Source: GCA-002701455 sp964342575
Lineage (GTDB): Bacteria > Pseudomonadota > Alphaproteobacteria > Thalassobaculales > Thalassobaculaceae
Assembly (NCBI GenBank): GCA_964342575.1
Contig: CAYFGZ010000005.1
Span: 5,708 to 69,707 of the forward strand
Length of the DNA: 64,000 bases
Reading direction: 5' to 3'
Shown: one piece after another, positions 16,340-25,292 of the stretch
Layout of the letters: the number at the start of each line of letters is the position of its first letter
Numbering within the stretch: position 1 is the first letter of the stretch
Notes under the pieces: generated by a model
What the model saw: only the letters and a program-made list of their open reading frames with translations
Database searches by the model: none
Told to the model about the DNA's origin: nothing
Translations under genes and position numbers: made by a program

Positions 16340-18163
16340 ATGTGCGGTATAATAGGAATAATCGGGACTAACCCAGTTACAAAACCAATCGTTAATGCAC
16401 TAAAGCGGCTTGAGTATCGAGGCTACGACTCTGCTGGTATTTCAACAATAGTTGATGGGGAATTTGTGCGCCGTCGCGCTAAGGGAAAATTGACTAATTT
16501 AGAAAGGGAAATTGGATCTCGGCCTATAGATGGAGTAATTGGAATTGGGCATACGCGTTGGGCAACACATGGATCTCCAACAGAGGAAAACGCCCACCCT
16601 CACATAGCGGGACAAGTGGCTGTTGTTCACAACGGAATAATCGAAAATCATCAGCAGTTAAAGGACGAGTTGTTTCGAAGTAATATATCCATGGGCACAG
16701 ATACCGATACGGAAGTTGTGGCACATCTAGCCAATATTCTCCTAGAAAATGGAATGACCCCTCAAGAAATGATGCAAATATTAGTCTCCAGAATCGATGG
16801 AGCCTTTGCTTTCGTAATAATGATAAGTGATTATCCCGATATCCTTTTAGCGGCTCGCAGATCATCACCTCTGGCTTTGGGGTATGGAGATGGCGAAATG
16901 TTCGTAGGCTCAGATGCTGTGGCGCTTGCTCCAATGACACGACGGATTTCCTACTTGGAGGATGGTGACTGGGCAGTTGTTCGACGGAATAGCGTTAGTA
17001 TTTATGATTCTGATAATATGAATGTAGACCGTTCGATTATCTATACCGAGGCTTCTGAATGTAGGATCGATAAGGGAAAATATAACCATTTCATGGAAAA
17101 AGAAATTCATGAACAACCTAATGCAGTCAGTTCTACACTCGCGTCTTACTATGATCTAACTACGGGTAAAATACGGTTGCCCGATTTTAACTTTGATCCT
17201 ACTAAGGTTCCGAAGCTAACGATCGTTGCAGCGGGAACGAGTTATTATGCGGGTATGGTTGCAAAGTATTGGTTTGAGGGGTTAGCGCGTCTTCCAGTGG
17301 AAGTTGACATAGCATCTGAGTTTAGATATCGGGAGCCAGTTTTGCCCGCGGGCGGGGTTGCTTTGTTTATCTCGCAATCTGGTGAAAGTTTGGATACGTT
17401 GATGGCGCTGCGTTATGCCAGAGAGGAACATCAGAGTATTATAAGTCTAGTTAACGTTTCCGAAAGTAGTATAGCGCGCGAGTCGGATACTGTTATAAAA
17501 ACGATGGCTGGACCCGAAGTTTCTGTGGCCTCTACCAAAGCGTTTACCACTCAACTTGTGGTTTTATTGACGATGGCAGTATGTTGGGGACAGTTGCGCG
17601 GGAAATTAGAAAAGTTTGATGCCGAAAATATTTTAGCTGATTTAGTTAAGCTCCCAAGTCTGATGGCCGAGTTATTGTCTGCTGGGCTCGATTGGGAAAC
17701 TGTCAGCAGGGAATTGGCTCAAGTCCGGGATGTTATATATTTAGGTCGGGGTATTAATTATCCGATTGCTCTGGAGGGCGCCTTGAAATTAAAGGAACTC
17801 AGTTATCTTCATGCTGAAGGATATGCGGCGGGAGAAATGAAGCATGGGCCTATCGCCCTGTTGGAAGACGGGGTGCCTGTTGTGATGGTGGCACCTTACG
17901 ACCAGTGGTTTAAAAAAACGGCTTCCAATTTGAAAGAAGCTTTGGCACGAGGAGCGAGGGTTGTGTTGTTGTCAGAAGAAGCAGGTATTGAAAAACTTGA
18001 AGATACCGCTACCTGGGTATTTAAAATACCAAAAGTTGATCAAATGGTTGCTCCAATTCTCTACGCTCTACCCGTGCAATTACTGGCGTATCATACGGCC
18101 AATGAGAAAGGAACGGATCTAGACCAACCGCGCAATCTGGCCAAAAGCGTAACTGTGGAATAA
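16340..18163 (+). CDS. glmS: Glutamine--fructose-6-phosphate aminotransferase
   Basis: A 607-residue enzyme converting fructose-6-phosphate and glutamine to glucosamine-6-phosphate. It starts MCGIIGIIGTNPV, so Cys2 becomes the N-terminal nucleophile after methionine removal. The glutaminase residues are visible as YRGYDSAGIS and GHTRWATHGSP, and the two SIS isomerase domains as AAGTSYYAGMVAKYWFEG near residue 295 and YLGRGINYPIALEGALKLKE near residue 465; the C-terminal DQPRNLAKSVTVE is the conserved end. Two nucleotides separate it from glmU. No glmS ribozyme is expected here, and the gap leaves no room for one. Confidence 0.97.
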   Translation: MCGIIGIIGTNPVTKPIVNALKRLEYRGYDSAGISTIVDGEFVRRRAKGKLTNLEREIGSRPIDGVIGIGHTRWATHGSPTEENAHPHIAGQVAVVHNGIIENHQQLKDELFRSNISMGTDTDTEVVAHLANILLENGMTPQEMMQILVSRIDGAFAFVIMISDYPDILLAARRSSPLALGYGDGEMFVGSDAVALAPMTRRISYLEDGDWAVVRRNSVSIYDSDNMNVDRSIIYTEASECRIDKGKYNHFMEKEIHEQPNAVSSTLASYYDLTTGKIRLPDFNFDPTKVPKLTIVAAGTSYYAGMVAKYWFEGLARLPVEVDIASEFRYREPVLPAGGVALFISQSGESLDTLMALRYAREEHQSIISLVNVSESSIARESDTVIKTMAGPEVSVASTKAFTTQLVVLLTMAVCWGQLRGKLEKFDAENILADLVKLPSLMAELLSAGLDWETVSRELAQVRDVIYLGRGINYPIALEGALKLKELSYLHAEGYAAGEMKHGPIALLEDGVPVVMVAPYDQWFKKTASNLKEALARGARVVLLSEEAGIEKLEDTATWVFKIPKVDQMVAPILYALPVQLLAYHTANEKGTDLDQPRNLAKSVTVE

Positions 18164-18228
18164 TATTAGAGTTGGAAATTTGTTATTAAGCAGAAATCAA
18201 TAGCGGGAATATCTTATCGAAAATACAG

Positions 18229-18579
18229 TTATCGTGGACAAATTAGCTTTAGGTGACTACCGCAACGTTTCAAGCAATCAGAGCTTCCAAAACCTCTCAC
18301 TACTATTTTACCCTTTGTTTGCGCGTTCAAATCACACTCATACACTTGTGACTTGACGACATTAATTACTTCATTTTGGTTGCAGGTTAACAGATAATCT
18401 ATGTGCCATTGTTGTCTCTTCTTATCTGTCGATAAGTGTCTGGCTATTCTAGCGTCTATATTTGACCTTCCTGAACCTGTATATGCATAGATACCTGCTG
18501 GAAACTCGAACAAACCTAGTTTGCCAATTTGTAATTGTACATCGTTAGGTATTTTTATAAAAAGTTGATAGGATTGCAT
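18229..18579 (-). CDS. GIY-YIG nuclease family protein (DUF123)
   Basis: A 116-residue protein matching the DUF123 branch of GIY-YIG proteins. The GIY/YIG strands correspond to FPAGIYAYTGSGRSNIDARI near residue 28, with the following arginine and the HLSTDKKRQQWHIDYLL segment; the C-terminal GFGSSDCLKRCGSHL supplies the family's conserved Asp/Cys/His cluster. Members are predicted endonucleases or DNA-repair-associated proteins, mostly uncharacterised. No ribosome site is apparent. It lies alone between glmS (convergent) and the radical SAM gene (divergent). Confidence 0.75.
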   Translation of the reverse strand: MQSYQLFIKIPNDVQLQIGKLGLFEFPAGIYAYTGSGRSNIDARIARHLSTDKKRQQWHIDYLLTCNQNEVINVVKSQVYECDLNAQTKGKIVVRGFGSSDCLKRCGSHLKLICPR

Positions 18580-18767
18580 AGGTCAAACAAAAAAATCCCG
18601 GGTTACGTGTAATGTTAACTTCTAGATTACAAAAAATAGGTGCATATTGCGTTTTATCAGACAGGTGGAGTGAAGAAAATAAGTGGAAATGGCCGAACTG
18701 TTATCCTGTTTGGGAGATGCCAGTCATAGTCTTTATCAGAACAATTAATTTTCAATAGAATTATCAC

Positions 18768-20606
18768 ATGGACCTGAGTCGTATAGGACAATTTGATAAG
18801 TTAGTGGGAAAGATCTTCTCTGCCAACAAGATAGAGAGGATTCTATTAATCAATCCTCCCGACATTGATAAAACTTCGTTTAATTTTCCATCGGCTCATA
18901 GAGGTCGAAATATGAATTATTCTCCTTACGGATTAGGGTTACTTTCAAGTCAACTGGATTCAATTAAAGTAGAAAACAAAATTCTTAATTTGAATCACCA
19001 AATTTTGAGCGAAGCGGCACGCTGTGGTGAGGAGGGGGATTTCAATTTTGCCTCCATAACTCAGGCAAATATTGATGAAGCTATAACGGGCCTGAACCCC
19101 GATTTGATTGCAATAACCTGCATGTTTTCGCAAACTCATCAGTCTCTAGTTGATGTGATTTCCCAGGTTAAATGGCGCTTTGGGGGACCAATCGCTATTG
19201 GAGGTGTCCATGTAACCGGCGCAATGTCGGATCCCGCGACTAAATCAAAGTTTCTATATGATGTAAAAGGCGTTAACTTCATTTTTCTAAATGAGGCGGA
19301 GGTCTCTTTTAGAGAATTTGTGAAATATATAAATTCAGTTGGTGATAAAGAAAGCCTATCACAGTTTGTTGCTCTTAATGAAGATTCCTTTATTGAGTTT
19401 AAAAATAGATCTACCCCAAATGGAGATGATTTAAATACTATCCCAAATCATAAAAAAATGGAATCGGGAGAGCTCGCAAAAGTTGGAAAAATTGGAGGTT
19501 TCTTTTCTTTGTTACCGAAGGAAGCCCGTCTATCAACGGTGCTTTCCAACAGAGGATGCAGGGCTCAGTGTACATTTTGTAGCGTCAGAAATTTCAATGG
19601 CGTGGGGGTAAGGAGAAGAACCGTAGCCTCCGTAATAGATGAGTTAAAAATATTGAAATTTGAGCATGGAATTAACCACGTGATGTGGTTGGACGATGAT
19701 TTTTTATATAACAAACGGGAAGCCTTAACTCTATTTAACGAGATGGTAAAACAAAATCTCAATATAACCTGGGACAATACAAATGGCGTAATCGCTGCAT
19801 CTTGTACAGCTGAATTGATGAATGCAGCTGCTGATGCAGGCTGCATAGGTTTAACGATTGGAATGGAATCTGGAAATAGAGATGTTTTGAGAAAAATTAG
19901 AAAACCTGGGACAGTCGAAAATTTTTTGCGGGCGGCTGAAGTGCTAAATAAAATCCAACAAATAAATGCCAGGGTTTTCTTGATGATTGGATTTCCGCAT
20001 GAAACTTTTTCTCAAATAAAGGATACGATTGACGTCAGTCTCGCTATGGATCTTGATTGGTATAATGTTACTATTTTACAGCCATTGCCGAATACAACAA
20101 TTTTTGACCAGATGTTAAGCGACGGGCTGATAGGTGACATAGAATTTTCCGAAATGGGCTACAATTCAGGGACACACGGAAAAAAAACCAACAAGAGTGG
20201 CACATCCGTGGATCCTTTATCTATAGACTTTCAAGATGCATTCCGGGATAAAAAACCAGAGGATATTCCTGATAAAAAGGAGTTGGATAACATTTGGGCT
20301 TACATGAATTATCACCTTAATTTTAAGAAGTTGTTTCTTGAAAAGAGAAGACCGAAATTATTACAACAGTACAAATACATTAGGAATATTGCGGAATTAG
20401 TTGCGCCAAACAATGCGTTCGCTATCTATTTTGCGTCTTTCCTTCATAACCAGCTTAACAAAAATGTTGACAATAAGTTGTTGCAGCAATTTATAAATGC
20501 CAGTGAAAACAACTCATATTGGAAAAAAAGGTGTCAGGAGTTTGGGTTAGACGAGGCGCATATAAGGTTACAAAAATATCCAAATGAAACAAGTCTTCGA
20601 ATTTAA
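18768..20606 (+). CDS. B12-binding-domain radical SAM protein
   Basis: A 612-residue protein with an N-terminal Rossmann-like cobalamin-binding-type domain (about 20-190, with IAIGGVHVTGAMSDPATKSK) and a radical SAM domain from about 245. The [4Fe-4S] motif is SNRGCRAQCTFCSVRNF (C-x3-C-x2-C), followed by WLDDDFLYNKREAL and the SAM-binding GLTIGMESGNRDVLRKIRKP. This architecture covers BchE-like cyclases, HpnP-like methylases and P-methylases; the reaction cannot be chosen from sequence. The C-terminal 130 residues are lysine-rich and specific to this protein. A 4-nt tail-to-tail overlap links it to a small convergent gene. Confidence 0.86.
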   Translation: MDLSRIGQFDKLVGKIFSANKIERILLINPPDIDKTSFNFPSAHRGRNMNYSPYGLGLLSSQLDSIKVENKILNLNHQILSEAARCGEEGDFNFASITQANIDEAITGLNPDLIAITCMFSQTHQSLVDVISQVKWRFGGPIAIGGVHVTGAMSDPATKSKFLYDVKGVNFIFLNEAEVSFREFVKYINSVGDKESLSQFVALNEDSFIEFKNRSTPNGDDLNTIPNHKKMESGELAKVGKIGGFFSLLPKEARLSTVLSNRGCRAQCTFCSVRNFNGVGVRRRTVASVIDELKILKFEHGINHVMWLDDDFLYNKREALTLFNEMVKQNLNITWDNTNGVIAASCTAELMNAAADAGCIGLTIGMESGNRDVLRKIRKPGTVENFLRAAEVLNKIQQINARVFLMIGFPHETFSQIKDTIDVSLAMDLDWYNVTILQPLPNTTIFDQMLSDGLIGDIEFSEMGYNSGTHGKKTNKSGTSVDPLSIDFQDAFRDKKPEDIPDKKELDNIWAYMNYHLNFKKLFLEKRRPKLLQQYKYIRNIAELVAPNNAFAIYFASFLHNQLNKNVDNKLLQQFINASENNSYWKKRCQEFGLDEAHIRLQKYPNETSLRI

Positions 20607-20923
20607 GTTTCAAACACTTCCTGTGGCCCCCATTTTTTGATGAACTTTAGTAGCTGGTCTCTCTCCTGCTCAAGGAATTGAAGCTCAATCCGATAGGTGC
20701 TATCGTCTTCGTGGTCGTCATTAAGTTTTTGCATCTGCGCTTCTAACAGTTTTAGACGATTCTGTGCCTCGGCTATGATATATAAATCAGTGTAATGCTT
20801 ATTTTCATTAACTTCTTTTTCAGACCCGGTTTCCAGCAAGCCATCTTCAACATCCAGAACCGTAAATTGATGAACCAACTCGTCGCACTGAAAGGCGTCT
20901 CTTATTATCTGTCTTATTGCCAT
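20603..20923 (-). CDS. Hypothetical coiled-coil protein
   Basis: A 106-residue protein, acidic in the middle, whose second half (AEAQNRLKLLEAQMQKLNDD and LQFLEQERDQLLKFIKKW) has clear heptad spacing, so it is probably a coiled coil. No recognised family. ATG start with weak ribosome binding. It shares its last 4 nt with the end of the B12-radical SAM gene on the other strand. Coding is supported by composition and by its tight packing, not by homology. Confidence 0.5.
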   Translation of the reverse strand: MAIRQIIRDAFQCDELVHQFTVLDVEDGLLETGSEKEVNENKHYTDLYIIAEAQNRLKLLEAQMQKLNDDHEDDSTYRIELQFLEQERDQLLKFIKKWGPQEVFET

Positions 20924-21242
20924 AGTAACTAATATTTCCGTTATAATCTGGGGCTAGAAAATTATCCTTCGCAGGAGTTAAGTTAACAAATTGGAGTTGC
21001 GTATAGCAAAATTAAGTTGCATGTGCAATGTCCAGAAAGTTCCGATGGATTGTGGATTTTATAAAGCTAGAATGGCAGATAAATGATAAGATCATAGTCT
21101 AGAAATTTGGATATGCATTTTGGATGATGAGGAATCTTACATTCCATTAGTTCAATGAAAAAAAATGAAAGTAATTTGGAAAAATACTCATATAAATGTG
21201 GCGGATCGCTACAAAAATAAGGTTTCATAGGAAAAATTTATA
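20924..21242. other. Intergenic region, 319 nt
   Basis: AT-rich spacer between the divergent coiled-coil gene and the amidase gene. A 21-codon ORF (21156-21221, beginning MKKNESNLEK) lacks a ribosome site and is not supported. AGGA at 21228 serves the amidase. No tRNA, repeat or strong hairpin was seen. Confidence 0.4.
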
Positions 21243-22688
21243 ATGGTAGACGACCTCATTAAGCTGACGGCGACGGACGCTATTGGATATCTAAAAGCAG
21301 GAGATATTTCTCCATTGGAAATGATTGCCGCGGCGGAAAAAAGAATAGAATTAGTAGAACCTTTCATAAACGCACTGCCGACGACTTGCTTCGAAAGAGC
21401 CCGTCGGTGCGCAAAGCGCTTGATGAGCGGCGATAATAGCAACATGCTTGCCGAACCTGGTTGGCTGGCAGGGATACCTATAGCGATAAAAGATCTGATG
21501 GATGTATCCGGGGTTAGAACAACATATGGATCGACCATTTTCGCAAACCATGTTCCCAAAAAATCTCATCCCCTTGTTGAACGAATCGAGCGAATGGGTG
21601 GTATCGTGATTGCCAAATCCAATACACCCGAATTTGGCGCCGGGGGGGCTACTTTCAATCAAGTCTTTGGAAAAACCTGCAATCCTTGGAACACTTCGCT
21701 GACTTCGGGAGGATCTACTGGTGGAGGAGCAGCAGCATTGGCTTCTGGCGAAATTTGGTTAGCTCATGGAAGCGACCATGGCGGTAGTCTCCGACGGCCG
21801 GCTACTTACTGTTCAGTAGTTGGATTACGACCATCGCCAGGTCGTATTACCAGAGGTTCCGTGGATTCATTATTTTCACCACTAACTGTGCAAGGACCCA
21901 TGGCGCGTAATATCCGAGATTTGGCTTTGTTTTTGGATACAATGACTGGGTTGTGCCCGTTAGATCCGCTTACCTTTGATGCTCCTCGCGTATCTTTTAC
22001 AGATTCATTGTTACATCCATCCGTACCTCGACGAATCGCATATACCGATACAATTGGTGGTTCTCCCGTTGATCGCGAAACTGTGGAGATAACCAGGTCA
22101 GCAATGAGACACTTTAGATCCTTTGGTGCAGAGGTTGATGAGATCAGTATAGATATAGCAGATTTGGAGGAAACTTTTCTTGCACTTCGATCGCAGCAGT
22201 TTGTCATTGATAGAGAGTTACAGCTGAAGGAATATCGTCATCAGATCAAGGCTGATATTATATGGAATACTGAATTAGGATTAAAACAAACAACGTCCGA
22301 TCTGGCGCGAGCTGAACGGGCAAGAAGAGAAATTTATGTCCTTTTCTCCAATTTATTTAACGAATACGATATTATAGTCACTCCAGGTGCAAATACTCCC
22401 GCTTTTGACGTAAACTTGCGTCATCCAACTGCGATAGATGGCGTTAAACTAAAGCATTACATGGCAGCATCAATGTTAACTGGAGCTATTACCTTATGTA
22501 GTTTGCCGGCTTTAGCGATTCCCTGTGGATTTGACAAGCATGGCAGGCCTGTTGGCCTTCAAATGGTGGGGCCTCCTAGAGGCGAGGTTACCCTATTAAC
22601 CGCTGGTGTTCTATACGAAGAAAAGACTGGTTTGAGTAATCAATTACCTGTTGAGCCAAAGCCCGGGCAGGTTCCTCCTAGTGTTTAG
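21243..22688 (+). CDS. Amidase (amidase-signature family)
   Basis: A 481-residue amidase-signature hydrolase with the complete Ser-cisSer-Lys triad: the lysine in IPIAIKDLMDVSGVRT near residue 80, the glycine-rich TSGGSTGGGAAALASGE near residue 155 that holds the cis-serine, and the nucleophile in GSDHGGSLRRPA near residue 180. GLRPSPGRITRGS follows, as in the family. Substrates of such enzymes range from aliphatic amides to carbamoyl compounds and cannot be assigned here. It differs from the second amidase at 39965 in sequence and length, so the two are not a recent duplication. Confidence 0.9.
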   Translation: MVDDLIKLTATDAIGYLKAGDISPLEMIAAAEKRIELVEPFINALPTTCFERARRCAKRLMSGDNSNMLAEPGWLAGIPIAIKDLMDVSGVRTTYGSTIFANHVPKKSHPLVERIERMGGIVIAKSNTPEFGAGGATFNQVFGKTCNPWNTSLTSGGSTGGGAAALASGEIWLAHGSDHGGSLRRPATYCSVVGLRPSPGRITRGSVDSLFSPLTVQGPMARNIRDLALFLDTMTGLCPLDPLTFDAPRVSFTDSLLHPSVPRRIAYTDTIGGSPVDRETVEITRSAMRHFRSFGAEVDEISIDIADLEETFLALRSQQFVIDRELQLKEYRHQIKADIIWNTELGLKQTTSDLARAERARREIYVLFSNLFNEYDIIVTPGANTPAFDVNLRHPTAIDGVKLKHYMAASMLTGAITLCSLPALAIPCGFDKHGRPVGLQMVGPPRGEVTLLTAGVLYEEKTGLSNQLPVEPKPGQVPPSV

Positions 22689-22761
22689 TTTTGGAGCAAT
22701 CAGATAGATGGTTTAAGCTTTCGAAACGAAAACACAACCCCAAATTCAGTTTTAAAGAAAT

Positions 22762-23868
22762 TCACTTTTCAGATTCGAGCCACTCGTCGATTTTTGATAG
22801 GCCAGTTTCTTTTATTTCGGGAGGAGCACCACTGTAAAAAAAAGAATTACGCGCAAGTGTGGCCATGATTTCGTCCGAAAAGCCAAATTCTGCTCGGCAC
22901 AGCTCGTATTCATCGAGTAAACTGGGACCAAACAAAAGTGGATCATCGCTTCCTATATCGCAGGCGACACCTGCCTTGATTAGCTCGGGCAATGGATGCA
23001 TTTTTATTGTTGGGAATATGCTAAGCTGAATATTCGACGAAGGACAGATATCCAAACAGATATTTTTAATTTTTAGTTTGTCGATAAGGGCCGGGTCCTC
23101 AGCGGCTAGAACGCCATGTTGAATCCTGGCGGCGCCCAATAACTCGATAGCATCGGAGACGGACTTAGCTCCTTCGCCCGGGGATGGCGCAATTTCGCCG
23201 GCGTGAGGGATGGACAGGATCCCGGCATCTTTAGCTCCAACCTGAAATGCTTCTCGAAATATTTCAGGCGGGTAGCCTTCCTCATTTCCGTGGAGACCCA
23301 GGCCAACAATACCATTATATTGGCCGGAAAAACCGGTCATTCCACTTTGGATTCTGTGTTGTTCAGTGGTGACTATCTCGGCTGTTAATTGAGCTCTTCT
23401 CATAGCGTGTTCGATCGGTTTTGTTCTGTCTATTGCAGAAATAAAGGCGATTCCGATCCCAGTTGCCTTACTTGCCTCTTCGGCTGTCATAAGAGCAAAT
23501 TCCCACCCCTCTCGCGGAGTCTCAAATAGTCTGTATGGGCTGTTCTCGCGCAAAATACTGTAGCGGTCTGTATCAAAAGCTGCTTCAATCCACAGTGCAC
23601 CATCGTTTGCTGCATCTTCAGCTACTTCTAAAATTACGCGAGCTAAATCTTTCTTAGTTCGAATGCTATCCGAGGCCGCCCTATAAACATCGTTGAATGC
23701 TTGAAAATTTTGAAATTGCATTCCCCGGGTATCCATAGGAACCTCTATTCCATAATTAAGGCAGTATCGGGCCAACGTTTGGGGGCGCATCGCACCTTCA
23801 AGGTGAATATGCAAATGTGCTTTGGGTAAAAGTTGTAAATCGCGCAAGATTCCAGCCGGTATTCTCAA
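22762..23868 (-). CDS. Adenosine deaminase-family hydrolase
   Basis: A 368-residue amidohydrolase-fold protein with the adenosine/adenine-deaminase signature: LLPKAHLHIHLEGAMRPQTL (H-x-H zinc ligands), GLGLHGNEEGYPPEIF near residue 200, IPHAGEIAPSPGEGAKS near residue 228, RIQHGVLAAEDP near residue 245 and GSDDPLLFGPS near residue 310, which together give the zinc site and the catalytic Glu and Asp. It deaminates a purine or purine-like nucleoside/base. TTG at 23868 is the earliest possible start, because TAA precedes it in frame, and no ribosome site is seen. Adenosine versus adenine specificity is not assignable. Confidence 0.87.
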   Translation of the reverse strand: MRIPAGILRDLQLLPKAHLHIHLEGAMRPQTLARYCLNYGIEVPMDTRGMQFQNFQAFNDVYRAASDSIRTKKDLARVILEVAEDAANDGALWIEAAFDTDRYSILRENSPYRLFETPREGWEFALMTAEEASKATGIGIAFISAIDRTKPIEHAMRRAQLTAEIVTTEQHRIQSGMTGFSGQYNGIVGLGLHGNEEGYPPEIFREAFQVGAKDAGILSIPHAGEIAPSPGEGAKSVSDAIELLGAARIQHGVLAAEDPALIDKLKIKNICLDICPSSNIQLSIFPTIKMHPLPELIKAGVACDIGSDDPLLFGPSLLDEYELCRAEFGFSDEIMATLARNSFFYSGAPPEIKETGLSKIDEWLESEK

Positions 23869-24042
23869 TTAGAAAAAATAATTACTTAATTCTAGCATGA
23901 ACGATAAAGTGGTGCAGAAGTTTTTAATGGCAAAAACTAATCAATAGCTTTTTCAGGTGTGATTAAATAGTTATTTTGGTTTTGAAAGTTGATGGTGAGA
24001 CCAAAATCGCCATCGAACCTTTTTAGGAAAAGAGGGTTCTTT

Positions 24043-24858
24043 ATGATAACCAATAAAGACATAAAGGATTATAAACGCGACGGGGTTATTTGCATAAGAA
24101 ATGCTATATCTGATCAATTAATAGAAGTTAGTCGCAGGGGTATTGGACAGAGCATAGCGAAGCCAGGCCGATTTTTTCGTGATTATACAGCGACTGATTC
24201 ACCTGCTCGTTATATATTCGAATTCTGGAATTGGTGGAATATTAGAGAGCTAGAGGAACTGGCATTTGATAACAGCATCGCGAGCATGGTGGCAAGTATT
24301 ATAGAAGCTGAAAAAGTATTGTTATTGATGGATCAATGGTTTCATCGTGAAGCAGGCTCGACAAATGCAGCCACATGGCACCACGATGAACCATATTTTG
24401 ATTTTTTTGAAGGTAAGAAATGCGTAGTTTGGTTTCCACTGGAAGATACGCAAATATTGGATGGACTTACCTTCATTAGAGGTTCTCATAGATGGAATAA
24501 ACTCTTCATGGCACAAAACTTTGCAACTGGGAAGGCATTCCAGGGGCACACAAAAAATTATAGTCAGATGAGTAACTTTAGTGATCTCACGAAGCTGAAA
24601 TTATCATGGGACATGAAAAAAGGAGATTGCCTAATCTTTGATTTTCGAACGATTCATCGAGCAACCCTTCATACTGGGCCATCCAGTACGGCAGTTTCGC
24701 GTATTTCCTTTAGATACGGAGACAAAGACGTTATCTTTAAGCCGCGCGGTCCTTGGACTGCGGAACTTAGCAGTTTTTTGATCCAAGCTGGTCAGAAAGT
24801 TGATTCACCGTTGAAGTGTCCTTATCTACCGGTTATTTTCGATAGCCGAAACCACTAG
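24043..24858 (+). CDS. Phytanoyl-CoA dioxygenase (PhyH) family protein
   Basis: A 271-residue Fe(II)/2-oxoglutarate oxygenase beginning MITNKDIKDYKRDGVICIRN. The iron ligands are the H-x-D in TWHHDEPYFDFFEG near residue 112 and the later histidine in FDFRTIHRATLHTGPS near residue 203; the 2-oxoglutarate arginine is in SRISFRYGDKD. ATG at 24043 is chosen because AGAGGG lies 6 nt upstream; the longer reading from 23989 adds 18 residues of low similarity. It is distinct from the larger PhyH protein at 11824-12858. The following small membrane gene starts 55 nt downstream. Substrate unknown. Confidence 0.85.
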   Translation: MITNKDIKDYKRDGVICIRNAISDQLIEVSRRGIGQSIAKPGRFFRDYTATDSPARYIFEFWNWWNIRELEELAFDNSIASMVASIIEAEKVLLLMDQWFHREAGSTNAATWHHDEPYFDFFEGKKCVVWFPLEDTQILDGLTFIRGSHRWNKLFMAQNFATGKAFQGHTKNYSQMSNFSDLTKLKLSWDMKKGDCLIFDFRTIHRATLHTGPSSTAVSRISFRYGDKDVIFKPRGPWTAELSSFLIQAGQKVDSPLKCPYLPVIFDSRNH

Positions 24859-24913
24859 TAGATAAAGCAGTTGGCTTTGACATTTCTTGCGGAACTTAAG
24901 AAGGTGATTGTTA

Positions 24914-25141
24914 GTGAAAAATAATCGAACAGTATTTTTAACCGCATTTAGTATACTGTTCATTGTGTATATCCTTATTTGCACTTTTAATTCAGATGTT
25001 ATCAAATTTGGTTTGAGACAGATTGAGTTTTCAACGGCTGTTCCCGGTCTTAGTGGGCTAGTATTATTGGTGACTTCGCCATTTTTATTTCTGTTGAGTT
25101 GTGCAGTTATTGAATGGCTGACCAAAAACCATAGACACTAA
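24914..25141 (+). CDS. Small two-helix membrane protein
   Basis: A 75-residue hydrophobic protein with two probable transmembrane helices (about 6-26, TVFLTAFSILFIVYILIC, and about 46-66, GLVLLVTSPFLFLLSCAVIE) and a basic C-terminus ending KNHRH. GTG at 24914 is chosen because AAGAAGG lies about 9 nt upstream; the TTG at 24908 would be only 3 nt from it. No recognised family. It lies between the PhyH gene and the DUF1538 gene, on the same strand, so it may belong to either unit. Confidence 0.55.
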   Translation: MKNNRTVFLTAFSILFIVYILICTFNSDVIKFGLRQIEFSTAVPGLSGLVLLVTSPFLFLLSCAVIEWLTKNHRH

Positions 25142-25292
25142 AATAGTTTGTTTAGATGCGTTTGGGGTACTTTATAAGAGGACATAATTTGGGGATAAAA
25201 GCTGTTTCTTTCTCTTTAAGTTCGGAAGTTATTGTAATACCTCGTTGATTTATCTATTATTGCCAAGATTTTGCCTCGGTATGGAGATAGTG

